Shown: positions 25,888 through 34,685, numbered from the stretch's first letter. The stretch is DNA of 64,000 bases from Phycisphaerae bacterium (GCA_022072445.1 JAJVHV010000010.1:1-64000); one strand, 5' to 3'. Notes: generated by a model from the sequence alone, not told the origin. Translations and numbers: made by a program.

Positions 25888-26013
25888 AGGGTTCAGGGTT
25901 CGGGGTTCGCGGTTCGGGGTTCGCGGTTCAGGGTTCGGGGTTCAGGGTTCAGGGTTCAGGGTTCGGGGTTCGGGGTTCAGGGTTCGGGGTTCGGAGTTCA
26001 GGGTTCAGGGTTC
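25888..26013. repeat. GGGTTCAGGGTTCGGGGTTCG word run
   Basis: About 125 bp of a degenerate 7-mer family (gggttca, gggttcg, cggttcg), immediately after the subtilase stop and before a convergent gene. A shorter reverse-complement run is at 16259-16288. It is telomere-like only by coincidence of the word. Confidence 0.85.
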
Positions 26014-26032
26014 AGGAGATGGAGAGCAGCCG

Positions 26033-26359
26033 CCCCGGCTGCACTCCCTTTCGTCAGCGCCGAACGATGCACCCAACCGAGCCCCGACCGTCAGGGAGGG
26101 GTTCGGACGGCGGACGCCGACGTACTCGGCGAAAGTCGGCGCCCCGGCTGCACTCCCTTTCGTCAGCGCCGAACGATGCACCCAACCGAGCCCCGACCGT
26201 CAGGGAGGGGTTCGGACGGCGGACGCCGACGTACTCGGCGAAAGTCGGCGCCCCGGCTGCACTCCCTTTCGTCAGCGCCGAACGATGCACCCAACCGAGC
26301 CCCGACCGTCAGGGAGGGGTTCGGACGGCGGACGCCGACGTACTCGGCGAAAGTCGGCG
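26033..26359. repeat. three exact 109-bp tandem repeats
   Basis: Three near-perfect direct copies with a 109-bp period, each starting near ccccggctgcactcccttt. Each contains the planctomycete core cgagccccgaccgtcaggga followed by ggggttcggacggcgg. The repeat is open in several frames but has no ribosome binding site and is not a gene. Confidence 0.92.
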
Positions 26360-26399
26360 CGAAGTCCGAAGGCAAACAACGGATCGAGATTACGCGCTC

Positions 26400-26475
26400 G
26401 ACGATCGCAACTCTCGGTCGAACCCCTCCATTCGGGCTCCCGCCTTGGTCGCCCTCATGGTCGGGGCTCGGCTGG
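26400..26475. repeat. inverted copy of the inserted-core variant repeat
   Basis: Read on the reverse strand, this has gccgagccccgaccatgagg and then gggagcccgaatggaggggt. It matches the unusual variant at about 376-425 in the left-edge array, in inverted orientation. It ends about 25 bp from the epimerase stop. Confidence 0.65.
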
Positions 26476-26499
26476 GGCGTGCGGTCGGCGCGCAGGCGC

Positions 26500-27450
26500 T
26501 CACACTCCGCCCCAGCGCCGGCAGAGGTCGCGTGCCGCAGCGTCCCAGTCGGGAAAGCGGAATTCGAACCCCGAATCCAGCAGCCGGCGCGGAACGACGC
26601 GACGACTCTTGAGCACCAGCTCGCTCTCCGTGCGCATCAGCCACGTGCCCACTTCGAGCATCCAGCGCGTTGCGGGCAGACCGATCCGCGCGCCCCATGC
26701 GGCCCGCAGCAGGCGCATGAACTCGGCGTTCGGCAGCGGGTGGGGCGACGATAGATTCACCGCGCCGGCCAGCTCGTCGTGCGCGATCAGCCACTCGACC
26801 GCGGCGATGAAGTCGACGTCGTGAATCCACGAAACGTATTGCCGGCCGTTGCCGCATGTGCCGCCCAGTCCGCAACGCACCAGCCCGAGCAGCACGTCGA
26901 AGATACCGCCACGGTCGGGGCTGAGCGTCAGCGCGCTGCGCATCGCGACGCGGCGCGTCTGCGGCGTCGCGGCCTCGTCAAGCGCCCGCTCCCAGGCGCT
27001 CGCGATCTCAATGCTGAAGCGCCAGCGGCGCGGGGCGTCGGGCTCGGTGCCGCCGATCACGCCGCGGAATTCGTCGTTTGCCTCGCCGAATGTGTGGGCG
27101 TAGATCGTCGCCGTGCTGGCCTGCAGCCAGACGCGCGGCGGGCGCTGGGCGGCGGCGATGGCTTGCCCGACGACACGAGTCGACTCGACGCGCGAGGCCA
27201 GCATCGCGTGGCGATTGGCGGCGTTGTACCGGCAGTTGACGCTGCGGCCGGCCAGGTTGATCGCCGCGTCGGCGCCGTCGAGCTCGACGGCCCACGCGCC
27301 GAGCGTCGCCGCATCCCACGCCACGTTGCGCCACGGCGAGTCGGCGCCGGCCGAACGGCTGAGCACGACCACCTCGTCGCCGCGGCCGTGAAAGTGCCGC
27401 GCGAGCAGCGTGCCGATCTGCCCCGAACCGCCGGGAATGACGATTTTCAT
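26500..27450 (-). CDS. TIGR01777-family NAD(P)-binding epimerase (YfcH-like)
   Basis: A 316-residue extended SDR protein. The N-terminal Rossmann motif is PGGSGQIGTLLARHF; NLAGRSVNCRYN and SRVESTRVVGQAI are hallmarks of the TIGR01777 (YfcH) group, and the C-terminal region resembles DUF1731 (PATRWMLEVGTWLMRTESELVLKSRRVVP). The start at 27450 gives MKIVIPGGSG; longer in-frame sequence is shadow. The physiological substrate of this family is not settled. It is divergent from the helicase gene with a 116-bp gap. Confidence 0.92.
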   Translation of the reverse strand: MKIVIPGGSGQIGTLLARHFHGRGDEVVVLSRSAGADSPWRNVAWDAATLGAWAVELDGADAAINLAGRSVNCRYNAANRHAMLASRVESTRVVGQAIAAAQRPPRVWLQASTATIYAHTFGEANDEFRGVIGGTEPDAPRRWRFSIEIASAWERALDEAATPQTRRVAMRSALTLSPDRGGIFDVLLGLVRCGLGGTCGNGRQYVSWIHDVDFIAAVEWLIAHDELAGAVNLSSPHPLPNAEFMRLLRAAWGARIGLPATRWMLEVGTWLMRTESELVLKSRRVVPRRLLDSGFEFRFPDWDAAARDLCRRWGGV

Positions 27451-27566
27451 GGCGTCCTTGCATAGCACGGCGGGGCGGCGCGGACAAGCGTTCGGCGGCC
27501 GGCGCCCCAGCGGCACGCCGCCGGGGTATAACAGGCGGCGTGTCGGGCACGGCAGGAACAGAGGCG

Positions 27567-29756
27567 ATGAGTACAGCGAGCTGGCTGGGGGAACTGAATC
27601 CGCAGCAGCGCGCCGCCGTCGAATTTGGCGACGGAGCGCTGCTGATCATCGCCGGCGCGGGCACGGGCAAGACCAAGACGCTGGCCTGCCGTGTGGCGCA
27701 CCTGATCGAGCGTGGCGTCGCGCCCGACGGCATCCTGCTGCTGACGTTCACGCGGCGTGCGGCGGCGGAGATGCTGCATCGCGCCGGGCAGCTCATCGAT
27801 CCGCAGCTCGCCGCGCAGGTCTGGGGCGGGACGTTTCACGCGATCGCGAATCGGCTGCTGCGGACGTACGGGCGCGCCGTCGGGCTCAGTCCGGATTTCA
27901 CGGTCATGGATCAGAGCGACGCGGCGGACGTGATGAACCTGGTGCGCAGCGAACTCGGCCTGGCGTCGCGCGAGCGGCGCTTTCCGCGCAAGGAGACGCT
28001 GATTGCGATCTATTCGCGCACCGTGAACGCCCAGGAGCCGCTGACCGACGTGCTGGCGACGCGCTTTCCGGCGTATCAGCGTGACGCCGCCGACATCGCC
28101 AACGTCTTCGACGCCTACACGCGTCGCAAGACGGCGCAGCAGGTGCTGGACTATGACGATCTGCTGCTGTTCTGGGAGATGCTCTGCCAGGAGACGGATG
28201 CCGGCCGCCGCGCCGCCGACCGCTTCGCCCACGTGCTGGTGGACGAATACCAGGACACCAACGCGGTGCAGGCGCGCATCCTGCGCGCCCTGCGCGCCCG
28301 CGTCGGCAACATCTGCGTCGTCGGCGACGACGCGCAGTCGATCTATTCGTTTCGCGCTGCCGAAGTACGCAACATCCTCGATTTCCCGAACGAATTTCCC
28401 GGCACGCAGATCGTCACGCTGGAGCAGAACTATCGCTCGACGCAGCCGATCCTGGCGGCGTCGAACGCCGTCATGGAGCAGGCCCGCCAGCGCTATACGA
28501 AGATTCTCTGGTCGCAGCGCGCCAGCCGCCAGCTCCCGCAACTCGCGCACTGCACCGACGAGGCCGGACAAAGCGCCGAAATCTGCCGCCGTGTGCTGGC
28601 CAATCGCGAGCGCGGCGTCGCGCTGCGGCAGCAGGCCGTGCTCTTCCGCGCCAGCCACCACAGCGCCCATCTCGAAATCGAGCTCACCCGCCGCAACATC
28701 CCGTTTCACAAATATGGCGGGCTGAAATTCGTCGAAGCGGCGCACGTCAAGGACTTGTTGGCGCTGCTGCGCGTGCTGGAGAACCCGCACGACGAGATCA
28801 GTTGGTTTCGCGTGCTGCTGATGCTCGACGGCGTCGGCCCGCGCACGGCGCGGCGGATCATGGACGATCTGGGCGTGCGCTCCACGTCGCCGGGCGCTGA
28901 TGTCGCGGGAGGGGACAGCCGCGAGCCGCCCGGATCGGTCGCGCCGGTCGTGGCCGCGCCGGAATCGGCAGCGCCCGCCTCCGAGGCGTCGCGCAGCCCG
29001 CTGGCGACGCTCGCGTCTGCTCCGCCGGCCGTGCCTTCCGCCGCCATCGACGCGTTCGCCGCGCTGCGCGGCGCGCTGCTCGACTGCCTGGCGATCGAGC
29101 GGGCCGGCGACCCGCCCGAAACCGACGGCGACCGCCGCCGCTCTGCCCCGACGCTGGCGGTGCAGGTTGAGCGGCTGCGGCGGTATCTTGAGCCGATTTT
29201 CCGCCTGCGCTACGACAACAGCATCATTCGCCTGCGCGATCTGGAGCAGCTCGAGCGCATCGCCTCTGGCTACAGCTCGCGCAGCCGGCTGATCAGCGAC
29301 CTGACGCTCGATCCGCCCAACTCGACGTCGGAGCTGGCCGGCGCGCCGTGGATCGACGACGACTATCTGATTCTCAGCACGATTCACTCGGCCAAGGGCT
29401 GCGAGTGGACCGCCGTCCACGTCATCCACGCCTCCGACGGAAACATCCCCTCGGACATGGCGCTGAGCGACGACGAAGGGCTCGAAGAGGAGCGGCGGCT
29501 GTTCTACGTGGCGCTGACGCGCGCAAAAGATCAGTTGTGCGTCTATTTCCCGCTGCGCTACTATTATCATCGATTCGGCATGAGCGACCGCCACACGTAC
29601 GCGCAACTGAGCCGCTTTCTGACCGCGCCGGTGCGAGCGCTGTTCGAGGAAGTTACGCTCCCGGTCGTCGAGCAGCCTCTCGACGAGTCGGCGGCCGAAG
29701 CGCCTCAGGCGCTGCGGACGCGGCTTTCGAGCCTGTGGCGCACGCCGCCGACATGA
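27567..29756 (+). CDS. UvrD/PcrA-family superfamily 1A DNA helicase
   Basis: A 729-residue 3'-5' DNA helicase probably acting in repair or replication-fork restart. Motifs in order: Q-motif NPQQRAAVEF, Walker A AGAGTGKT (Lys35), Ia LTFTRRAAAE, motif II DEYQDTN (Asp226), III GDDAQSIYSFRAA, IV EQNYRST, V STIHSAKGCEW, VI RRLFYVALTRAK. A Pro/Ala-rich insertion of about 45 residues (near 445-495) interrupts domain 2B, and the C-terminus is shorter than in UvrD. A TATAAC hexamer at 27527-27532 may be its -10. An in-frame GTG at 27540 is an alternative start. A peptidase C26 gene follows after 25 bp. Confidence 0.93.
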   Translation: MSTASWLGELNPQQRAAVEFGDGALLIIAGAGTGKTKTLACRVAHLIERGVAPDGILLLTFTRRAAAEMLHRAGQLIDPQLAAQVWGGTFHAIANRLLRTYGRAVGLSPDFTVMDQSDAADVMNLVRSELGLASRERRFPRKETLIAIYSRTVNAQEPLTDVLATRFPAYQRDAADIANVFDAYTRRKTAQQVLDYDDLLLFWEMLCQETDAGRRAADRFAHVLVDEYQDTNAVQARILRALRARVGNICVVGDDAQSIYSFRAAEVRNILDFPNEFPGTQIVTLEQNYRSTQPILAASNAVMEQARQRYTKILWSQRASRQLPQLAHCTDEAGQSAEICRRVLANRERGVALRQQAVLFRASHHSAHLEIELTRRNIPFHKYGGLKFVEAAHVKDLLALLRVLENPHDEISWFRVLLMLDGVGPRTARRIMDDLGVRSTSPGADVAGGDSREPPGSVAPVVAAPESAAPASEASRSPLATLASAPPAVPSAAIDAFAALRGALLDCLAIERAGDPPETDGDRRRSAPTLAVQVERLRRYLEPIFRLRYDNSIIRLRDLEQLERIASGYSSRSRLISDLTLDPPNSTSELAGAPWIDDDYLILSTIHSAKGCEWTAVHVIHASDGNIPSDMALSDDEGLEEERRLFYVALTRAKDQLCVYFPLRYYYHRFGMSDRHTYAQLSRFLTAPVRALFEEVTLPVVEQPLDESAAEAPQALRTRLSSLWRTPPT

Positions 29757-29781
29757 CCGCGTCCGTCATTCAGGAGAACTC

Positions 29782-30513
29782 ATGAAGCCCCGCATCGGCG
29801 TCACCTGCTCGTTCGCCGCCTCCCAGACGCCGCCGCATCGCCCTCGCACCAGCCTCAATGCGGCTTACAGCGACGCGATCTACGCCGCGGGCGGCATCCC
29901 GTTCCCCATCGCACCGCCCGCCCAGCCCGACCCCGACACTCTTCAGGCTGTACTGGCGAATCTTGACGGGCTGCTATTCACCGGCGGCCCGGATCTGAAT
30001 CCGCGCCACTACGGCCAGACGCCGCACGCCAAGACCGAGATTCTGGACGCGCGGCGCGATGCGTTCGACATCGCGCTCTTCGCGGCCGCCGATCAGCGCC
30101 GATTGCCCATCCTGAGCATCTGCCTGGGCTGCCAGATCGCCAGTGTGGCCCGCGGCGGCTGCCTGGTGCAGCACGTGGACGATCTGCCGCGGCGCAATGC
30201 GCTGCAGCACCACGCCGGCCACGATGGCACGTTTCACGACGTAGAAGTCGATCCGCAGTCGCGCTTGGCGGCCATTGCCGGCAGGACGCGTTTCGAGGTG
30301 AACAGCCGACATCACCAGGTCATCGATCGCTCGCAGGTTGGCGGTCGCCTGCGGCCGGTCGCCTTCGCGCCCGATGGCGTGGTCGAAGCCGCCGAAGACA
30401 TGGAGAACGGTTTCCTGCTGGCGGTGCAATGGCACCCCGAGGACCTGATCGACCGCCCGGAACATCTGCGCCTCTTTCAGGCGCTCGTCGCCGCGTCGCG
30501 CAAGACCCCTTAG
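29782..30513 (+). CDS. gamma-glutamyl-gamma-aminobutyrate hydrolase family (peptidase C26)
   Basis: A 243-residue class I glutamine-amidotransferase-like hydrolase of the PuuD type. The nucleophile elbow is LSICLGCQ (usual family form GICRGxQ), and the catalytic His/Glu are in AVQWHPED. Other family landmarks are LLFTGGPDLNPRHYG and RRDAFDIALF. It is likely to cleave gamma-glutamyl amides in the cytoplasm; the exact substrate is not given by sequence, and no other Puu genes are nearby. AGGAGA lies 6 nt before the ATG. Confidence 0.92.
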   Translation: MKPRIGVTCSFAASQTPPHRPRTSLNAAYSDAIYAAGGIPFPIAPPAQPDPDTLQAVLANLDGLLFTGGPDLNPRHYGQTPHAKTEILDARRDAFDIALFAAADQRRLPILSICLGCQIASVARGGCLVQHVDDLPRRNALQHHAGHDGTFHDVEVDPQSRLAAIAGRTRFEVNSRHHQVIDRSQVGGRLRPVAFAPDGVVEAAEDMENGFLLAVQWHPEDLIDRPEHLRLFQALVAASRKTP

Positions 30514-30572
30514 CACCGCCTTCCAAGCGGTGCGGGCGTGGCCGCGCCCGCTCCTTCCGCCCTCCGGGCGGG
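30513..30572. terminator. cluster of three GC hairpins after the C26 gene
   Basis: Starting inside the stop codon: gcaccgc-cttccaa-gcggtgc (30513-30533), then gggcg...cgccc (about 30534-30549), then ccgccc-tcc-gggcgg (30557-30571). No T-tract follows, so factor-independent termination is uncertain. The convergent GspE gene ends at 30721. Confidence 0.5.
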
Positions 30573-30665
30573 CCGGCAACGTACGAGCTTCCGGGCGTTG
30601 AAACGCCTGGCTACATTCGTGCGCCCGCCGGACGAATCACTCGCTGGCGCTTTGTGCCCGGATGA

Positions 30666-30719
30666 GAAGCCGTCGCTTTGTCGCTTCGTCGCTTCGAGGA
30701 TCGACAACCCCGAACCCTG
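30666..30719. repeat. GTCGCTTC word run ending CCCCGAACCCTGA
   Basis: Degenerate copies of gtcgctt(t/c) at a convergent gene junction. They are the reverse complement of the word at 16199-16245. They are followed by ccccgaaccctga, the reverse complement of the word at 25888-26013. Confidence 0.7.
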
Positions 30720-30720
30720 A

Positions 30721-32007
30721 CTAGGAACCCGCTTCCTCGCCGGTCCAGATCTCCGACACGTTCGAGAGCAGCTCCTCGACGGTCGTCAACCCACGCAGCG
30801 CCGCCAGCTTTCCGGCCTGCGCGATGGTGATCATCCCGTTCTGCACGCCGCGCTCGTACACGTCGCGCGCCGCCGCCCCGCGCGCGATCATGGTCCGGAC
30901 CTGGTCGTCGGCGGTGAAGATTTCGAACACGCCGACGCGCCCGCGATAGCCCGTGTGCCGGCAATGCGGGCAGCCGCGGCCCATCGACAGCACCGGCCGC
31001 TCGCCCGGTCCCAGCAGTTGCCGAACGCCTTCCAGCAGGCCGACGTCGGCGGTCTCTTCCAGGCGGATCGTGCAGTAGGGGCACAGCCGCCGCAGCAGCG
31101 TCTGCGCGATCACGCCGCGCAGGCTGCGGCCCACAAAGTGCCGGTGCGCGCCGAGCGACACGAGCGTTTCGATCGCCGCTCCGGAGTGCACCGCGTGTGT
31201 CGTGGCGATCACCAGCCGGCCCGAATTCGCGGCCCGCACCACGGCCTCGGCGGTCTCCGCGTCGCGAATTTCGCCGATCATGATGACGTTCGGATCCTGC
31301 CGCAGCACGGAGCGCAGCAGGCCGGCGAAATCGAGCTGAAGTTTCGGGTTCACCTGCGCCTGGTTGACGCCCGGCAGGTCATACTCGATCGGGTCTTCGA
31401 CGGTGACCACTTTCCGCGAGCCGTCCGCCAGCCGCCGCAGCAGCGCATAGAGCGTGGTCGTTTTGCCCGCGCCGGTCGCGCCGGTGACGAGAATGAGCCC
31501 GCTGGGCGAGGAGATCATCGACTCGAGCACGCGCAACTGGCGCTGCGAAACGCCCAGTTCGTCGATCCCGAGCATGCCAGTCTCGCGGTCCAGAATCCGG
31601 ATGGCGACGTCTTCGCCGTGCAGCGTCGGCAGCACGGAGACGCGCAGCTCGACCTCGCGGCCGTCCAGCGCCAGGCTCAGATGGCCGTCCTGCGGGCGGC
31701 GCTTCTCGCTGACGTCCAGCCGCGCCACGACCTTGACGTGGTTCAGCAGCCGCTGGCCCACCTCGGCCGGGAGGCAGCCCTGCGGATACGTCCGCCCGTC
31801 CAGCCGAAAGTCAACGTGCACGCCGTCGGATTGCCAGCCGAAGTGCACGTCGCTGGCCTGCTCGCGAACCGCGATCGACACGAGCCGATCCCAGATTTCC
31901 GTCGGCGTCAGTTCGCTGTAGGCGAATTCCTCCACGCGCACCACGTGCCCGGGTGCCAGCGCGTTTCTCGACGTCGGCGGCTCGTGCCGCGGCGGCGCAG
32001 TCAGCAT
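30721..32007 (-). CDS. GspE/PilB-type secretion ATPase, short form
   Basis: A 428-residue hexameric ATPase of the type II secretion/type IV pilus family, acting at the inner face of the cytoplasmic membrane. Walker A is GATGAGKTTT (176-185), the Asp box VTVEDPIEYDL, Walker B VIMIGEIRD, and the His box IATTHAVHSG. The C1E zinc motif CPYC...CPHC (around 300-340) is kept. The N1/MshEN domain of full GspE is missing; the protein starts with the N2-like region SDVHFGWQSDGVHVDFRLDG. GGAGG sits 5 nt before the ATG. A STAS gene ends 12 bp upstream. No pilin or GspF genes are in the window. Confidence 0.92.
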   Translation of the reverse strand: MLTAPPRHEPPTSRNALAPGHVVRVEEFAYSELTPTEIWDRLVSIAVREQASDVHFGWQSDGVHVDFRLDGRTYPQGCLPAEVGQRLLNHVKVVARLDVSEKRRPQDGHLSLALDGREVELRVSVLPTLHGEDVAIRILDRETGMLGIDELGVSQRQLRVLESMISSPSGLILVTGATGAGKTTTLYALLRRLADGSRKVVTVEDPIEYDLPGVNQAQVNPKLQLDFAGLLRSVLRQDPNVIMIGEIRDAETAEAVVRAANSGRLVIATTHAVHSGAAIETLVSLGAHRHFVGRSLRGVIAQTLLRRLCPYCTIRLEETADVGLLEGVRQLLGPGERPVLSMGRGCPHCRHTGYRGRVGVFEIFTADDQVRTMIARGAAARDVYERGVQNGMITIAQAGKLAALRGLTTVEELLSNVSEIWTGEEAGS

Positions 32008-32019
32008 GAGAACCTCCCC

Positions 32020-32439
32020 TTACGTCCCTTGGTGTGGCGTCGTCTGGGTAATCTCGCGCGGCTCGACGCGCACGCTGCCAGCCTCGTTCAGCGCCGCGAT
32101 CGCCGCTTCGACGTTGGCCGCCACGCGCGCCTGCCGGTCCAGCCCGACGATGCGGAAGAGCCGCAGAATCTTGGGCGAAACATTGATGAATGCCAGCCGA
32201 CCGCCGCCGTTGTGCACGACGCGCGCCAATTGAAACAGCGCCCCGACGCCGGCGGAGTTGACGAAATCCGCCTTGTCGAGATCGATGATCACGCCGGCCC
32301 CGCCCCCGCCGCGGAAGTGCTGCTCGACGCTGGCGGCCAGCAGGTCGCGATCCTCCCACGACAGCCCGCCCTGGCAGGCCATCAGCAGCTTTCCGGGCGC
32401 GACTTCGCGCAGCTCGAACTTCGTCGCAGTCGCCTGCAT
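32020..32439 (-). CDS. STAS-domain anti-sigma-factor-antagonist-like protein
   Basis: 139 residues with one STAS domain. The switch motif DFVNSAGVGALFQLARVV puts the phosphorylatable Ser at about 62. Such proteins are phosphorylated by anti-sigma kinases and dephosphorylated by PP2C phosphatases. The start at 32439 has GGAGG just upstream. It directly precedes the secretion-ATPase gene (12 bp), an unusual pairing that could mean STAS-based control of a secretion or pilus motor. The tail beyond residue 115 is short and acidic. The PP2C-like protein at 775-2391 is a possible distant partner, by inference. Confidence 0.88.
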   Translation of the reverse strand: MQATATKFELREVAPGKLLMACQGGLSWEDRDLLAASVEQHFRGGGGAGVIIDLDKADFVNSAGVGALFQLARVVHNGGGRLAFINVSPKILRLFRIVGLDRQARVAANVEAAIAALNEAGSVRVEPREITQTTPHQGT

Positions 32440-32586
32440 GGGTCCTCCAGCGATCGTCAGGTAGGGCTGGGCGCGCGGCGCAAAGCCGGCGCGGTGTGGT
32501 GAGCAGGTTGTTTCCGCGCGTGAGTCGTACACGTCGGCCGGCACCCAGGAAGAACGGCACGCGTGCCGCGCCGGACCAGACCGGCG

Positions 32587-33576
32587 CTACGCGTGCAACT
32601 CTACGGTGTCCTTATCGTGCAGCACGTGGTCAAGCTGCACGTTCTGGCCGGGAAATAGCGACGTGCCCCATATTCGTGCCGAGTGCAAGTGTTCGGCCAT
32701 GCCGCGGTGCACGTGCGCCGCCAGGGCGTGCACCGTGCTTCCCGCCGGCAGGATGAACGGCGCCGTTTCGTCGGCCTTTTTTCCGGGCGGCTTGGCGTAG
32801 ACGCGGATCACGTTGAGCAGCTCAAAGAGCAGCTCGGGGAAGCCCGCGATATCGGACGCGTCGTGCGCCGATATTGCCTGGATCCGCGACCGCGACCCGA
32901 AGAACTCGCGCAGTGCCGCCAACCGCTCCGTCGCCCCGGCCGCGTCGCGCTTGTTCACCAGCATCAGGCCCCGCTTGAGCCGCAACTCGCCGACGCCGCC
33001 GGCGGACGGCGCCAGCGCCAGGTGCCGCTCGGCGAGATGCCGCAGGCACGTTTCCGCGTCGTCGAGGAGCGCGTCGGTGGAGGCGTCCACAACGACCAGG
33101 AGCGCGTCGCAGGCGTGCCATAGTCCGGGAAAGCCGGCCGCGACGTGATCGGACGTGATCGGTGGCGTGTCGACCAACTGAATCTGAACGTCCTCAAATG
33201 TGACCATGCCCGGCACGGGCAGCGCCGTCGAGAACGGGTAGTCGGCGACCTTCACGGCGGCGTGGGAGACGGCGGCGACGAGGGACGATTTTCCGACATT
33301 GGGAGTCCCGATCAGGACGATCTGCCCGGCGCCGGACTTGGGGATGTGAAACGGGTCGAGCTTCGCACCGGTCTTGCCGTGGGACGCCTCGTGGGCAGCA
33401 TCCTTGCGGGCGGCGGATATTTTCCGCTTCAGCTCGGCCTGCATTTTCTCGGACGCTTTGTGCTTGGGGATGAGCCGGAACATCTCCTCGAGCGCTGCGA
33501 GCCGCTCTTCGGCGGTCTGGGCGCTCTTGTAGCGTTCTTCGGCGTCCAGGTACTGCGGTGTCAGATTGGCGGCCAT
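32587..33576 (-). CDS. TGS-domain GTPase (DRG/Obg-related)
   Basis: A 329-residue TRAFAC GTPase. An N-terminal helical segment (1-60, KHKASEKMQAELKRKISAAR) precedes the G domain: G1 LIGTPNVGKSSL (89-99), a switch I region ADYPFSTALPVPGMV, G3 QLVDTPPI and G4 NKRD. A C-terminal TGS domain (about 260-329, ILPAGSTVHALAAHVHRGM to DTVELHA) closes it. This is the bacterial DRG-like architecture, related to ribosome-associated GTPases. Its role in bacteria is not established. It lies 147 bp upstream of the STAS gene on the same strand. Confidence 0.92.
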   Translation of the reverse strand: MAANLTPQYLDAEERYKSAQTAEERLAALEEMFRLIPKHKASEKMQAELKRKISAARKDAAHEASHGKTGAKLDPFHIPKSGAGQIVLIGTPNVGKSSLVAAVSHAAVKVADYPFSTALPVPGMVTFEDVQIQLVDTPPITSDHVAAGFPGLWHACDALLVVVDASTDALLDDAETCLRHLAERHLALAPSAGGVGELRLKRGLMLVNKRDAAGATERLAALREFFGSRSRIQAISAHDASDIAGFPELLFELLNVIRVYAKPPGKKADETAPFILPAGSTVHALAAHVHRGMAEHLHSARIWGTSLFPGQNVQLDHVLHDKDTVELHA

Positions 33577-33722
33577 GGTTTGCGATTCGGCTTCGGAACC
33601 CTCGCGGCCGGCGACACTCGGATCGGCGCACCACCGGGCGGCGAGAGCTGGTCTCGCGGTAGAATAATCGATCGATCCGCGCGAATGCGAATGAGGCGCG
33701 AGGCGCCGCTCGGGAGCAGATC

Positions 33723-34199
33723 ATGTTTGTCATCGGCGTCGTGGAATGGTTGGCGCAGTTGGACAAGTCGACGCTGCGGCTCGTCATTCTGGCAGCACTT
33801 GGTGCGCTGGTAGTCATTGTCTGGGTGGTGGCGGTGGCGTGGCGGCGCGTGCGCGAGTCGGCGAGTCGTGCCTCGGTGACGGCGGAGCTGATCCGCCGGG
33901 GGATGAGCGCTGACGAGATCGTGCGCGTGCTGCTGGCGGCCCAGTTGGCGGAGGAGGCGGAGGGTGGGAGCGGCGCGGCGGACGATCCGGAGGTACTGCT
34001 GGTCAAGCACCTGACGGACAATCATTACGAGGGCGAAGACGTGCAGCGGATTCTCGACGCGGCCCGCGAGGAGGGCGGCATTGACGACCGCCTTGTGGCG
34101 CTGGTGAAGACGATGGCGTCGAGCTGGGTGGACACGGAGAGCATCATCGGCGTGATTCGCGGGCGCGGGGCGGGCAAACCGACGGCGATCAGCGCGTAG
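33723..34199 (+). CDS. single-pass membrane protein of unknown function
   Basis: 158 residues. A short N-terminal segment, one transmembrane helix (LVILAALGALVVIVWVVAVAW, about 20-40), then a soluble alpha-helical domain with two repeated-looking segments: TAELIRRGMSADEIVRVLLAAQ and KHLTDNHYEGEDVQRILDAA. Both resemble small helical hairpins such as SHOCT-like motifs. That resemblance is weak. GGGAGCAG precedes the ATG. It converges on the nucleotidyltransferase gene with only a 9-bp gap. Confidence 0.75.
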   Translation: MFVIGVVEWLAQLDKSTLRLVILAALGALVVIVWVVAVAWRRVRESASRASVTAELIRRGMSADEIVRVLLAAQLAEEAEGGSGAADDPEVLLVKHLTDNHYEGEDVQRILDAAREEGGIDDRLVALVKTMASSWVDTESIIGVIRGRGAGKPTAISA

Positions 34200-34208
34200 C
34201 CGTGCGTG

Positions 34209-34685
34209 TCATGGCCGTCTTCGTCGTCGAGGCGTTGATCGGCCGCTCAGTGCGCTCAGGTCGGCGAGGTCTTTGGGTCGGCCGGCGGCGCGTTTGTTTC
34301 GCCGGAGATCGGCCAGGCTGATGAGGCTCACGCGGATTCCGTCGAGCAATTCGACCTGGCGTCGGGCGTAGCATTTGTCGAAGTCAACCCCCGACACGTG
34401 CGTGAGGATTTTGATCCGAACGGGCGGGTTGCCCATCCGAATGACGCGACCCGGTTCAAGGAAGAGCTCGCGCGACACGTCCGTGAAGCCGAATGCACGC
34501 AGCACGTCAACGAGGCGGGCCGTGTTTTCGGGATCGACGGCGACCCACACGTCCATGTCGCCGGTCGTCCTTGGGTGCCCGTGAAACGCGACGGCGTATC
34601 CGCCGACGAGCAGGTAGCGGATCTTCGCCGAGCCAAGCAACCGTAAGAACTCTCTGAAGTCGGGTGCGAGACGGATCGTAGCCAT
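34209..34685 (-). CDS. MNT-type nucleotidyltransferase
   Basis: 158 residues with the minimal nucleotidyltransferase core: YLLVGGYAVAFHGHPRTTGDMDVWV, giving the GG motif and D-x-D metal ligands near 43-45. It also has LISLADLRRNKRAAGRPKDLADL, as in AbiEii/MNT-like proteins. The start at 34685 matches the family N-terminus (DFREFLRLL). It is overlapped by a partner frame at 34507-34860, the arrangement of MNT toxin-antitoxin-like pairs. The C-terminal tail is unusually Arg-rich (STPRRRRRP). Whether it acts as toxin, antitoxin or a stand-alone enzyme is open. Confidence 0.85.
   Translation of the reverse strand: MATIRLAPDFREFLRLLGSAKIRYLLVGGYAVAFHGHPRTTGDMDVWVAVDPENTARLVDVLRAFGFTDVSRELFLEPGRVIRMGNPPVRIKILTHVSGVDFDKCYARRQVELLDGIRVSLISLADLRRNKRAAGRPKDLADLSALSGRSTPRRRRRP

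Noticed and set aside
25888-26013. Telomere-like or origin-type GGGTTCAGG repeat
   Set aside because: The word is degenerate, internal to the chromosome and one of many different words at gene ends. No dnaA or DnaA-box cluster is nearby.
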